Assembly: GCA_041658605.1 (NCBI GenBank)
Contig: JBAZZU010000009.1
Coordinates: 6,904 to 70,903 of the forward strand
DNA from: JBAZWE01 sp041658605
Lineage (GTDB): Bacteria; Actinomycetota; Thermoleophilia; BMS3ABIN01
Length of the DNA stretch: 64,000 bases
Reading direction: 5' to 3'
The notes under the pieces are model-generated. The model saw only the letters and a program-made list of their open reading frames with translations, was not told the DNA's origin and did not search any database. Of the stretch, positions 8,409 through 17,114 are shown one piece after another. Position 1 is the stretch's first letter, and each line of letters opens with the position of its first letter. A program made the translations under genes and the position numbers.

Positions 8409-9530
8409 CTACTTACCTCCTTCTTTGGAGCCTGGTTCTTCTTCCTTGCCTTCAACGGGGGCTCCCTTAAACAGCCTTCCCGTCGCGGCCTGACCGACGA
8501 AATGAGCGCCGATACCTACTGCCGTGGCCGCTCCGAGCGCGACGCCGACCTGAGTGGGTGTGATGTCGCCAGGTAATCTGATGCCCGGCGCTTTTTCATA
8601 GAATGGTGATTGCTTGTCCCAGAAGTCCGGCTCGGAGCAACCGATACACGGACCGCCGGCAGCAACCGGCCAGGAGACATTGCCGTTATAGCGCGTTTTG
8701 GGACAGGGACCGTAGGTTACGGGCCCCTTGCAGCCGACCTTGTAGAGGCACCAGTTGTTGGCCGAGCCCTCATCACCAAATTGCTCCACGAACTCGCCGG
8801 CGTCGAAGTGGCCCCGGCGATCGCAGTCGTCATGGATCAGATGTCCGAAGAGGAACTTGGGCCGCCCCAGGTCGTCCAGCTCCGGCAGCTGCTTTTTGAC
8901 GAGCACGTAGAGCAGGATGGCCACGGTGTCGTCTGCGTTGCCCGGGCAGCGCGGTGAGTTGATGACCACGGGATCCTTGATGCCAGCATCTTCTCTAAGG
9001 AAGTCGGCAACACCCTTGGCGCCGGTGGGGTTGGGTTTCGCCGCCTGGATGCCGCCATAGCAGGCACAGGTGCCGATGGCGATGGTAGCTTTGGCCTTCT
9101 GGTAGGCATCCTTGCACATCTCCATCGATGTCATGCCGCCAATCGTGCAGGCATCAGGAATACCGGTGGCTATGCCGCCCTCCACAATATAATAGAAATC
9201 CTTGGAGTCAACGATTTCGTGGAAACTTCTTTTCGCCTCGCTGCCGGCGGCGGCCATGACCGCTTCATGGTAATCGAGGGAGATCTGCTGCAGGATCAGG
9301 TTGGCGGGTCCGGGTTTGCGCATCTGGAGCAGGTTGACCGAACAGCCGAGACACTCCTGGAAGCAGGACCACACGATCGAGGGCCGCTTCGCCAGCTGCT
9401 GCAGCGCGTTTGCGACCTTGGGCGCCGCCATCGGACCGCTGAGCCCTATCACGGCAGCGAGCGCGCCACAGGTCTTGAGGAAATCTCTTCGTGATAACCC
9501 GGGGAACAGGGACATCTCTTCGTGTTCCAA
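8409..9530 (-). CDS. hyaA: [NiFe(Se)] hydrogenase small subunit, Tat-exported
   Basis: A 373-residue electron-transfer subunit. The N terminus has a twin-arginine signal, LSRRDFLKTCGALAAVIG, which also carries the folded large subunit out of the cell. Iron-sulfur ligands appear in order: CFQECLGC and GTCACYGG plus SPRCPGNAD for the proximal cluster, then a His/Cys set (LIHDDCDRRGHF, NWCLYKVGC) and GPCIGCSEPDFWD for the others. A hydrophobic helix near 325-350 may anchor it. The start is a TTG with GGGAGG eight bases upstream; an ATG five codons in is an alternative. The stop directly abuts the large-subunit start. Confidence 0.92.
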   Translation of the reverse strand: MEHEEMSLFPGLSRRDFLKTCGALAAVIGLSGPMAAPKVANALQQLAKRPSIVWSCFQECLGCSVNLLQMRKPGPANLILQQISLDYHEAVMAAAGSEAKRSFHEIVDSKDFYYIVEGGIATGIPDACTIGGMTSMEMCKDAYQKAKATIAIGTCACYGGIQAAKPNPTGAKGVADFLREDAGIKDPVVINSPRCPGNADDTVAILLYVLVKKQLPELDDLGRPKFLFGHLIHDDCDRRGHFDAGEFVEQFGDEGSANNWCLYKVGCKGPVTYGPCPKTRYNGNVSWPVAAGGPCIGCSEPDFWDKQSPFYEKAPGIRLPGDITPTQVGVALGAATAVGIGAHFVGQAATGRLFKGAPVEGKEEEPGSKEGGK

Positions 9531-9760
9531 GGTTTCGACCTCCCTCTTTTAACGCCGCCCTTCAGGTGTCGGACGGCTATGTTGGTGTGCACAATGTGCA
9601 TCCGCGTATACTCTATAACAACTATTAAGCAGCTGTCATTAGTTTTCCTCTCCCCCGCAAAGAATTGTTTAAAACTTATCGAGGCAAATACGTCCGAAGC
9701 GGGTGATAATCTGGACGCGACAGGCGCCGGATATGGAAGTAGAATATAGCGGAGGTAGAT

Positions 9761-11521
9761 ATGGATGCAGCCAGCTTACAGCGGAAACTGGAACAGCTCG
9801 ACGGTCGTGGCTACAAGGCTTACCGTCAGATACGCGGCGCATACGAGTTCCCACGCTTCACCCTCTTTGTGGATTACGTTCAGGGAGACCCCTTCGCGGC
9901 GCCCTCGCGGCTGCGAGCCAGGGTAAGACAGGATCTGGCGGGTTTTAATCCCGGCCTTTTCACCCTCCCCGTGCGCCGCATCGCTCTCACGGACTATCTG
10001 GCCCGCGCCTTTCAGCAGTCGATCGGGTTGCACGTAAACGGGCACCGCGGCACGGGAAAGTCCGGCTTTATGGGAGTAGACGCGGGAAACCAGGAGATCC
10101 TCGAGAGAACGGCTGCGGTGGTCACCGATGATTTTGTAGAAATACGCTTCACGGCAGGCCTGCCGGCGTCAGGGCGTCGTTGCCTGGGGCACGAGGCGGT
10201 GGCCATGCTCATCGGTGAGGTTCCCCGTCTTGTCGACAGCTCCATGTTCCATGAGTCGCTCGACGCCGATATCGTGAGTGCGCATGTCGAGGCCGCCGAG
10301 GACCAGGAGTGGCTGCGCGGCCGGCTTTGCGAGATGGGCCTGATCGCCTTCGTAGGCGATGGCTCGATACTGCCACGCGAGAGCGGGATCAGGGACCTTC
10401 CATTGAAGACCGCCAGCACCATCGCTTTTCAGTCGCCGGATGAGCTCAAAGTGGAAGTCTGCCTCCCCAACAGGGGCAAAGTGACAGGAATGGGCATTCC
10501 CGAGGGCGTAACCCTGGTCGCGGGCGGCGGATACCATGGAAAGTCGACGCTGCTCTCGGCCCTTCAGCGGGGCGTTTACAGCCATGTGCCCGGAGACGGC
10601 CGCGAACTTGTCGTAACAAGGGCTGACGCCGTCAAGATCCGGGCCGAGGATGGGCGCCGCGTGGAAAAAGTGGATATAAGCCCGTTCATATCCAACCTTC
10701 CCTTCGGCACCGATACCGTTGCCTTCTGCACGGAGAATGCGAGCGGCAGCACCTCACAGGCCGCCAATATCATCGAGGCGCTTGAAACCGGCTGCAGGAT
10801 GCTGCTGATCGACGAGGACACCTCCGCAACCAATTTCATGATCCGGGATGAACTGATGCAGCGTCTGATCTCGCGCGACAAGGAGCCGATCACTCCCTTC
10901 GTCGACCAGGTCCAGAACCTATATAAAGAATACGGCGTGTCAACGATACTGGTGATGGGCGGGTCGGGTGACTACTTTGAAGTGGCCGATACGGTGATAG
11001 CAATGGAAGACTACAGGCCCCTGGTTGTCACGGAGAAAGCGAGGCAGATCGCAAGCACCCGCCGGGATATACGCGTGCGCGAGAGCGGCGAACGCTTCGG
11101 TGATCTCGTCAGAAGGGCGCCGGCGGCGAGCGGGATCGACCCGCGGCGCGGTAGCCGGGACAAGGTCCAGGCGAAATCCCTGGGTAGCATCGCGTTCGGC
11201 AGGCAGACCATCGACCTCGTCGCCGTGGAGCAGATAGTTGACATCAGTCAGACACGTGCAATAGGCGATATGGTCTGGCATGGCCTCAGGCGGGGATATT
11301 TCAATAGCGAGTCCCCGATGGCCGGCGTGCTCGACCGGCTTTTTGATGACATCAGCCGACTTGGCCTGGATGTAATCTCTCCATATGCTGCCCAGGATGA
11401 AAAGGGAGTACACCCTGGTGACTATGCGATGCCCAGGCGACACGAAGTGGCTGCAATGCTCAATCGCCTGAGGACCCTGGCGGTTCTACAGGAACCGGGC
11501 GGTCCGGTTGTTAAAGACTGA
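9761..11521 (+). CDS. Predicted ATPase of the ABC class (ABC_ATPase family)
   Basis: A 586-residue cytoplasmic protein matching the COG3044/PF09818 type. An N-terminal domain (about 1-235) includes INGHRGTGKSG-like phosphate-binding sequence near 95. The central ATPase core has Walker A GGGYHGKSTLL near 255, a signature-like region with NASGSTSQAANI, and Walker B RMLLIDEDTSATNF near 350. The switch-like motif ILVMGGSGDYFEVAD follows. These proteins lack membrane domains and their cellular role is not established. A clear GGAGG lies five bases before the ATG. It is divergent from the hydrogenase operon across a 230-base gap. Confidence 0.85.
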   Translation: MDAASLQRKLEQLDGRGYKAYRQIRGAYEFPRFTLFVDYVQGDPFAAPSRLRARVRQDLAGFNPGLFTLPVRRIALTDYLARAFQQSIGLHVNGHRGTGKSGFMGVDAGNQEILERTAAVVTDDFVEIRFTAGLPASGRRCLGHEAVAMLIGEVPRLVDSSMFHESLDADIVSAHVEAAEDQEWLRGRLCEMGLIAFVGDGSILPRESGIRDLPLKTASTIAFQSPDELKVEVCLPNRGKVTGMGIPEGVTLVAGGGYHGKSTLLSALQRGVYSHVPGDGRELVVTRADAVKIRAEDGRRVEKVDISPFISNLPFGTDTVAFCTENASGSTSQAANIIEALETGCRMLLIDEDTSATNFMIRDELMQRLISRDKEPITPFVDQVQNLYKEYGVSTILVMGGSGDYFEVADTVIAMEDYRPLVVTEKARQIASTRRDIRVRESGERFGDLVRRAPAASGIDPRRGSRDKVQAKSLGSIAFGRQTIDLVAVEQIVDISQTRAIGDMVWHGLRRGYFNSESPMAGVLDRLFDDISRLGLDVISPYAAQDEKGVHPGDYAMPRRHEVAAMLNRLRTLAVLQEPGGPVVKD

Positions 11522-11666
11522 AAGCTTGAGGACGATAAAGCAGAAAACCCGGACGGGCAATACCGGGGTAATTTCGGTACAATAGTCACATACGCAAACA
11601 GGCCGTTTGCATGGCTGAAGCTGGGCATCTGCACCACTTCCGGTCCACTATTACCAGGGGAATCAC

Positions 11667-12359
11667 ATGGGTTACGAAGAAAGCAAAAACTGGACACTGG
11701 AACAGAAGGAAAAAAGGAGCATCGAGGTTCTCGAGGAGGCCCTTAAGCGCTTCGATGGGAAGATCGCGACTACCTTCACCGGCGGCAAGGACTCACTCAC
11801 GGTGCTGCACCTGCTGAAACGCATCGGTGAAGGCACGGTGCCGATACCGGTGCTCAACCTGGATACCACCGTAAAACCCAAACAGATCATTGAATTCCGT
11901 GACCGCATGGCCCGTGAATGGGACCTCGACCTCATCATTACCACCAATAACGAGGGTCTGAAAAAGATCACGATCGCCGAAGACCATGAGCAATGCTGTC
12001 TGGTGATGAAGACTGAAGCCATCAACATGGCGGTCGAGGAGCATGGCTGGAAGGCCCTCATAACAGGCGTGCGCTGGGATGAACAGCCTGCCCGCATCAA
12101 CGAGGAATATTTCTCAGAGCGTCCGGAGCACACGCGCGTGCAACCGATCCTCCACTTCTCCGAACTGGATATCTGGGCCTATATCGAAAAATACGATCTC
12201 CCCTACTGCGAGCTTTACGACCAGGGCTATCGCAGTCTTGGCTGTGCGCCGTGCACGCAGAAGAGCACGAAGCCGCGCGGTGATGGGCCCGAGCGGGAAG
12301 GGCGCTCGCAGGAAAAAGAGGAGATTATGAGTCAGTTGCGGGACCTGGGCTACTTCTAG
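11667..12359 (+). CDS. Phosphoadenosine phosphosulfate reductase/CysD family protein
   Basis: A 230-residue adenine-nucleotide alpha-hydrolase. The PP-loop reads TFTGGKDSLTVLHLL near residue 37. The middle has LITGVRWDEQPARINEEYF, and the C terminus has a GCAPCTQKS Cys pair and the ERE-GRSQEKEEIMSQLRDLGYF ending seen in CysD and PAPS-reductase relatives. It could be the small subunit of ATP sulfurylase or a sulfotransferring reductase. No cysN-like GTPase follows, so a full sulfate-activation role is not supported here. AGGGG precedes the ATG by a few bases, and a terminator closes the gene. Confidence 0.82.
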   Translation: MGYEESKNWTLEQKEKRSIEVLEEALKRFDGKIATTFTGGKDSLTVLHLLKRIGEGTVPIPVLNLDTTVKPKQIIEFRDRMAREWDLDLIITTNNEGLKKITIAEDHEQCCLVMKTEAINMAVEEHGWKALITGVRWDEQPARINEEYFSERPEHTRVQPILHFSELDIWAYIEKYDLPYCELYDQGYRSLGCAPCTQKSTKPRGDGPEREGRSQEKEEIMSQLRDLGYF

Positions 12360-12387
12360 AGACAGCTGCGAAAGCCGTTTTTCATCT

Positions 12388-12412
12388 GGGGGCGCACATC
12401 ATGTGCGCCCCC
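12388..12412 (+). terminator. Intrinsic terminator-like hairpin
   Basis: GGGGGCGCACAT at 12388-12399 is perfectly complementary to 12401-12412, a very stable stem ending the PAPS-reductase-family gene. The T-run is poor. An apparent ATG at 12401 lies inside this hairpin. Confidence 0.7.
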
Positions 12413-12427
12413 TGTATAATTGACCTC

Positions 12428-12634
12428 GTGAGCAAGTTATTTATATACCTCATAATCATCTGGTCGCTGGTCAGCCTTTCCGGAGTGTCGATTTTTCTCT
12501 TTGACGCGCTGGGTCCGGCCGCGGTCCCCGAGGCCGAGGGCGCCATCGATCCGGTTACGGCTGTTGTATTCTGGGGGATTATGTGGTTTATTCCCGTAGT
12601 CGTGATGGCAATCGTCGGACGCAGGCAGAGGTGA
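12428..12634 (+). CDS. Small two-helix membrane protein
   Basis: About 68 residues starting at GTG. Two hydrophobic segments (about 4-25 and 42-60) are joined by an acidic linker, ALGPAAVPEAEGAIDP, and the protein ends in a basic GRRQR, suggesting a helical hairpin with a cytoplasmic C terminus. An ATG nine codons upstream is part of the preceding terminator and is rejected as start. The ribosome-binding site is weak. It is followed closely by the next anchored protein gene. Function unknown. Confidence 0.5.
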   Translation: MSKLFIYLIIIWSLVSLSGVSIFLFDALGPAAVPEAEGAIDPVTAVVFWGIMWFIPVVVMAIVGRRQR

Positions 12635-12707
12635 CTGAGAAATAGGCACACCTATCAAGCATCCCAATAAGGAAAACGCAGTTCTGGAATACATCCAGGA
12701 CCACCAG

Positions 12708-13268
12708 ATGATGGCGACGGTGATCGTGATATTTATTGCCGTCGCGGTGGGACTGTTCCTCTATCTTCTGTCATCCTCCGCGGGCCCGTTGCCCGGCTCA
12801 GCCACTGTCAGTTCGGATGCCTACGCTGCAGGCAGCCAGCTTGCGGACAGCGCCGGAGCGGTCTCGTCCGATGCCGCCGACAAGGATATCCGGCAGGCGG
12901 ATTTCGCCGCGCTGCTGGCGGACGAACATGCCTCAGCACAGGGCGTTGAAAACAAACTGTTTATGGACATCGACAGTGATGGAGCACAGGAAGCTTTGTT
13001 GCTGGTGCGGGGAGATGGGGAAAACCGTCCGCTCGACCTTTATCTGTACAAGGTAAAAGATGGCAGGGCGGAAGTCATATTCAGGGAAACAGGTGTGGCT
13101 CAGGGCGAGGCAACGTTCCAGGGTCCGAGGCTTGTCGTAACGGAGGGCGTTTATGCGCCGGGCGACCCGCTCTGCTGTCCCTCTTCCATCAAGCTGACTT
13201 ATTACGTATTCAAGGACGGCGCGCTGGTAGTCTCCAAGGTCGAGGCCGCCCCTTCTGGTGCGCGGTAG
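12708..13268 (+). CDS. Exported or membrane-anchored hypothetical protein
   Basis: 186 residues: an N-terminal hydrophobic helix (3-25), a low-complexity Ser/Ala linker to about 65, then a globular part with FMDIDSDGAQEALLLV. That phrase resembles FG-GAP/VCBS or EF-hand-like 'DxDxDG' secreted domains. The ATG at 12708 has AGGA seven bases upstream. The same frame stays open and looks coding back to 12639 but has no ATG, GTG or TTG there. The domain probably lies outside the membrane. No specific function is recognised. Confidence 0.65.
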   Translation: MMATVIVIFIAVAVGLFLYLLSSSAGPLPGSATVSSDAYAAGSQLADSAGAVSSDAADKDIRQADFAALLADEHASAQGVENKLFMDIDSDGAQEALLLVRGDGENRPLDLYLYKVKDGRAEVIFRETGVAQGEATFQGPRLVVTEGVYAPGDPLCCPSSIKLTYYVFKDGALVVSKVEAAPSGAR

Positions 13269-13378
13269 GTTTCAGGCCCAGGCCTGTCAAAGCCGCGGCC
13301 GGTCTGTTGTGTTTCCCGGCTTTATCCGGACATCTTTTATCGGAAACGCCGCGTCGAAAAAACGTTGCCGGCTTTCCG

Positions 13379-13576
13379 TCAGCCGCTTCCCCTGATCAGC
13401 TTCAACGTCGCCAGACGGTCGAGTAAAATCCGTTCATGCTCCCGCTCCCATTTTGCCAGTTGCTCGAATATCGACCGCGTTTCGGGATCCTCTGCCGCGC
13501 CGGCGCCCTCGAGGTACATATTGTAAGCCTCCCGCTCGTTCTCGATTGCCTTCTCCATCAGCTTGATGACATCCAT
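13379..13576 (-). CDS. Short rubrerythrin/ferritin-like helical protein
   Basis: 65 residues forming two predicted helices with the ferritin-like spacing ExxxREAYNMYLEGA...FEQLAKWEREHERIL. The Glu and ExxH residues are those that bind a di-iron site in rubrerythrins, but only half of a normal four-helix bundle is present, so it would need to dimerise. It is 16 bases downstream of the larger membrane protein gene on the same strand. A role in oxygen or peroxide handling is inferred from the fold only. Confidence 0.68.
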   Translation of the reverse strand: MDVIKLMEKAIENEREAYNMYLEGAGAAEDPETRSIFEQLAKWEREHERILLDRLATLKLIRGSG

Positions 13577-13592
13577 GGTCCGCCTCCAGTCA

Positions 13593-14987
13593 TTATTTGT
13601 TCACGATTGTAAGAATAACCATAGCTGAAAAAGACAAAGCCAGAACCGTCACCGAGAGCCAGAGCCCCAGGTTCTTCCACGTCTGTTTGTGCAATGCCTG
13701 GGCCAGGAAGTGCGTTCCCACCGCGGCTGACGCGGAAAAGCCCCCGATGATCAGTAACAGCAGGACGGGCGAATTGTGTTCCACGGTCACGACGCCAGCG
13801 ATTCCCTCCCAGGACTTCAGTACATAGTAAAAAACCAGGACGAATTCGACGAAGCCAGCGGCGACCTGTAGTGACAGGCGTTCCTTTTGAAGCACGAGGC
13901 TGCGGGACAGAAGCTGTTTGCTCTGTTCCTGGATCGCAGCTTCCTCACCGGCCCTCAGCAGTTCCACCTGGGTCCTGACGACCTCGATGGCAGCCTGCGC
14001 GTTGCCGCGGGAGAAATCGAGACGTCTGGCCTCGCTCGATGCGGCTTCCAGGTCAGATTTAAAGACATCCAGATAATGCCGGCCGATCTCATCCCGGGCT
14101 TCGGCCCGTACTCCCAGAAGGTCGGTCAGCGCGCTCTCGAGCTGTCCGGTCTCCAGGGCGATGCGATCCTCAGCCTGCCGTACCATGAGAGAGTCGGTCG
14201 CAAGAATCCCGAACATGCGGGAGAGGCCGGTTATGCGTTGCTCGAGCTCCAGGGTGCCCGTCGCCTCCGACGCGCTGGAAACAACCTCCTGGTGTAACAG
14301 CGCGCTGACCTGCCGGTCGATGTCGTTGCGCTGTTCGACTATCGTCCGGCGCTGGTGGCCGAAATGAGACGCAACACGGCCCAGTTTTTTTACCATTGCG
14401 TCCATCCGGGGGAACGCACCCGAAAGAAAGAGGTCGACATTATCAGTCTCCAGAGCGTAGTAATCACGCCCCCGATGACCGTGTTCGAGCATGTGCGCTA
14501 ATGCAGCATTTTCGCCGAAGGTCTCCGGGTCCAGATCGCTTGTGACAACGCGCCCATCAAGGATCGAATTCAATATCGCAGTCGGATCGGAGCCATCCGC
14601 AACGCCCGCGGCAAGCAGGGTCGTCTCGCCGAAGATAGTCGCACCCGCTTTCTTGACGCGGGCGCGGTCCGCATCCACGCGTGCGAGCAATTCACGCCAC
14701 ATCGACTCCGGTTCCGCGGCGTCAGACGATTTGTATATGGCCTCGATAGCCGTAAGGTCCGGGAGCACAAGCAGGCAATAGTCGACGTCTTCACCGGCGG
14801 CCCGCTGGATAATCCGGCACCGGCTCGCGGGTTCGTTTGCATCCTGGGTAAGACCGAGTGACATCGCCGGCTCTTGAGGGGCCTGTTTTTCAGAGGTGAG
14901 CAGCGACCAGATTTTCTGCTGGTCTTCGTCATCCTCTTTGAGCAGATAATAGTAATGTACAGCCGTACATCGGAGCTCGCGCTGCAT
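13593..14987 (-). CDS. Uncharacterised protein with coiled coil and C-terminal membrane helices
   Basis: 464 residues starting at the ATG at 14987, which has GGGAGG four to five bases upstream; an earlier start at 15074 lacks this. Residues 1 to about 190 form a soluble domain with no motif I recognise. Residues about 205-370 are strongly helical and charged, likely a coiled coil. Three hydrophobic helices close the protein (about 370-390, 405-430, 440-460). The layout, long helical part then helices at the end, recalls CorA-like or sensor-type membrane proteins, but there is no GMN motif. I cannot name a function. Confidence 0.65.
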   Translation of the reverse strand: MQRELRCTAVHYYYLLKEDDEDQQKIWSLLTSEKQAPQEPAMSLGLTQDANEPASRCRIIQRAAGEDVDYCLLVLPDLTAIEAIYKSSDAAEPESMWRELLARVDADRARVKKAGATIFGETTLLAAGVADGSDPTAILNSILDGRVVTSDLDPETFGENAALAHMLEHGHRGRDYYALETDNVDLFLSGAFPRMDAMVKKLGRVASHFGHQRRTIVEQRNDIDRQVSALLHQEVVSSASEATGTLELEQRITGLSRMFGILATDSLMVRQAEDRIALETGQLESALTDLLGVRAEARDEIGRHYLDVFKSDLEAASSEARRLDFSRGNAQAAIEVVRTQVELLRAGEEAAIQEQSKQLLSRSLVLQKERLSLQVAAGFVEFVLVFYYVLKSWEGIAGVVTVEHNSPVLLLLIIGGFSASAAVGTHFLAQALHKQTWKNLGLWLSVTVLALSFSAMVILTIVNK

Positions 14988-15127
14988 TCGGCCTCCCTGT
15001 CGATTCTGAGTTCCTGAAGCTGATGCGTAAACAGATTTTAACTGCAGCGGAGCGTATAAACCAGAACGAGCCAACCGGTGGTTAAATAATGAACGTCCGC
15101 GGAGTACCGGCTACGGACCATCTATCG

Positions 15128-15382
15128 TCAGGCTGAGCGACGCCACGGCTGCGAAACGTGAGAAGCCGGAGCGCAGTCATCAATGTTTTCGGTTTGCCGG
15201 ACAGGGATTCGGCAAGCCGACAGGGATGCAGCGACAGGAAGATTATTTTCTTCAAAAATATATGGGGAACCTGACGAATCATCCAGGTCACGCGAGCCGG
15301 TCAGCTGCAGGAACACGAGAGTGATAATCGGTACAGGAGAGCTACAGACCACTCCAATAAAAATCCAGTCGCCAATACTCAT
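15128..15382 (-). CDS. Small protein with N-terminal membrane helix
   Basis: 84 residues. The first 27 are hydrophobic (MSIGDWIFIGVVCSSPVPII) and probably form one membrane helix or uncleaved signal. The remainder is polar and rather low in predicted structure. The start is supported by AGGAGG eight bases before the ATG. It stands alone, convergent with nothing obvious. It could be a small membrane regulator or a chance frame; the ribosome-binding site is the main argument. Confidence 0.45.
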   Translation of the reverse strand: MSIGDWIFIGVVCSSPVPIITLVFLQLTGSRDLDDSSGSPYIFEENNLPVAASLSACRIPVRQTENIDDCAPASHVSQPWRRSA

Positions 15383-15509
15383 GATCTGCGCCTCCTGTTT
15401 GCTCTGAACATATCCCCGGCGGCTGCGGGTGATAACCGCCTGCCGGTTTGATTACCCTACCATCGGCTCCGGACGGAAAAAGCACAAATGTTGCAGCCGG
15501 GCATATAAA

Positions 15510-15523
15510 GGGGACACTGTTAC
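15510..15523. repeat. Half of a GGGGACAC-type REP sequence
   Basis: GGGGACACTGTTAC resembles the arm of the inverted-repeat element at 2750. No reverse-complement partner is visible close by, so this may be a decayed or solitary unit in the gap before the archaemetzincin gene. Confidence 0.4.
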
Positions 15524-15668
15524 ATGGACGCCGATTGGCAACCCGGTCCGGGTCGGGTAGGATTCATGCGCCGCTTTTGTCAGTTTCAGCGTCGGCTTTT
15601 TGAGGATGAGCGCCGGGTCTGTAGCGACGTCGCAAGGCGGTTCCCGCGGATTTCCAGATAAGGAAAAA

Positions 15669-16232
15669 ATGACGGCAACCATTAAGTCGATATATATACA
15701 TCCGTTTGAAGAAGCCGGCGCCGGGTTGCCTGAAAATATCGCCGCCTTTGTCGGGAAGGCCACCGGCGTCAAAGCGGCCATCGGGCGGAACCTGCCCGGG
15801 CCGAACGACTCTCTGGACAACCGGAGGGGCCAGCACAGGGCGCAAGGTTTTCTTGACGCGCTGAGTGAGGAAAGGGAGGGCCTTTTACGAACGGCGTCGG
15901 GAGAAGTGCTGCTGCTGGGCATAACCCGTCTTGATCTGTTCGTTCCAAGGATGAACTTCGTCTTCGGTGTAGCCGAACGCGAAAGCGGCGTGGCGGTTGT
16001 TTCCATGTGCCGGCTTGATCCGGAATTTTATGGGGCCGAACCGGACCGTGAGTTGTTGCGGGCGCGGCTTCTCAAGGAGTCCGTACATGAAATCGGCCAC
16101 GTCCTCGGCATCAACCATTGCACAGACCCGGACTGTATCATGTATTTTTCCAGCACTATCGGTGACACGGATGCCAAGGGGCCGGGGTTTTGTTCCCGCT
16201 GCAAGAGCAGGCTCGAGGCGCACGAAGATTAA
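15669..16232 (+). CDS. amzA: Archaemetzincin, zinc metalloprotease
   Basis: 187 residues. The archaemetzincin active site is complete: HEIGHVLGINHC around residue 139, in which three His bind catalytic zinc, followed by a Met-turn-like CIMYFSS and a CSRC pair that together hold a second, structural zinc with four Cys. The family is widespread in archaea and scattered in bacteria; natural substrates are unknown. AAGGA sits just before the ATG at 15669; the frame extends upstream to 15600 without better signals. No signal peptide, so cytoplasmic. Confidence 0.92.
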   Translation: MTATIKSIYIHPFEEAGAGLPENIAAFVGKATGVKAAIGRNLPGPNDSLDNRRGQHRAQGFLDALSEEREGLLRTASGEVLLLGITRLDLFVPRMNFVFGVAERESGVAVVSMCRLDPEFYGAEPDRELLRARLLKESVHEIGHVLGINHCTDPDCIMYFSSTIGDTDAKGPGFCSRCKSRLEAHED

Positions 16233-16259
16233 CAGCGGCAATCAGCCGCGGACCCCGTT

Positions 16260-17114
16260 TTAAAAATACCTCTCCAGCTCTTTACCCATCCCTGCCGGAT
16301 CGAATGGCTGCCGTACGAGCGGTGGCCTGCCAGCCAGCAGCGGAATGGAATCTTCCATCACTGGACGATTGTTCCTGTAGATGACCCCGGTAGGTATCCT
16401 GTCGCCGAACTCCTGCGCCAGGTGGAAGGCGGCATCCCGATCGGTTGGATCATGGCCTTCGTCGACGCGGTAGACTCTCTCCCTGTACCAGGCGAGGGTG
16501 TTGATGCGGTTGAAGGAGACGCACGGCTGCAGGATGTCGAGCAGCGCGAAGCCCTTGTGCTCCATTGCCTTTACCATGAGCTCTTTCAGGAAAGCGCCAT
16601 CACCGGTGAAACCGCGCGCCACGAAGCTCGCGTCCATGGCCACGGCCAGCGCCACCGGATTGAGCGGCTCGAGCAAGACGCCGAACGGCTGCGCCTTAGT
16701 GACGGTCCCCTCCTGCGTTGTAGGCGATGCCTGTCCCTTGGTGAGTCCGTATACCTGGTTGTCATGAACAAAAAGGCTGATATCGTTGTTGCGCCGCATG
16801 GCGTGCAGCAGATGGTTTCCGCCCTCTCCATAGCAGTCGCCGTCACCCGCGATCGCGATGACGCGCATCTCGTGGTTTGCCAGCCGTATGCCGGTCGCTA
16901 CCGGCAGGGTCCGGCCATGAAGGCCGTTGAAGGTATTGCCCCTGGTGTAATGCGGCAGCTTGCTCGACTGGCCGATTCCCGAAACCATGATGATCTGGTG
17001 CGGTTCGAGTCCCTGCGCTACCATCGCCTCCTTGAATGTCTTCAGGAGGGAGAAGTTGCCGCACCCCGGGCACCAGGACGGTTTCTGTCCCCTGTAGTCT
17101 TCTAGCTCAGGCAT
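16260..17114 (-). CDS. korB: 2-oxoacid:ferredoxin oxidoreductase, beta subunit
   Basis: 284 residues of the thiamine-diphosphate-binding subunit. It has the WCPGCGNFS start (Cys15, Cys18), the pyrophosphate/Mg motif GDGDCYGEGGNHLLHAMRRN near 92, and the typical VYGLTKGQ segment. The enzyme oxidatively decarboxylates a 2-oxoacid with CoA and reduces ferredoxin, or runs in reverse. A typical Kor-type length suggests 2-oxoglutarate, but pyruvate or branched-chain acids cannot be excluded. It overlaps the end of korA by 8 bases, so translation is coupled. Confidence 0.92.
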   Translation of the reverse strand: MPELEDYRGQKPSWCPGCGNFSLLKTFKEAMVAQGLEPHQIIMVSGIGQSSKLPHYTRGNTFNGLHGRTLPVATGIRLANHEMRVIAIAGDGDCYGEGGNHLLHAMRRNNDISLFVHDNQVYGLTKGQASPTTQEGTVTKAQPFGVLLEPLNPVALAVAMDASFVARGFTGDGAFLKELMVKAMEHKGFALLDILQPCVSFNRINTLAWYRERVYRVDEGHDPTDRDAAFHLAQEFGDRIPTGVIYRNNRPVMEDSIPLLAGRPPLVRQPFDPAGMGKELERYF

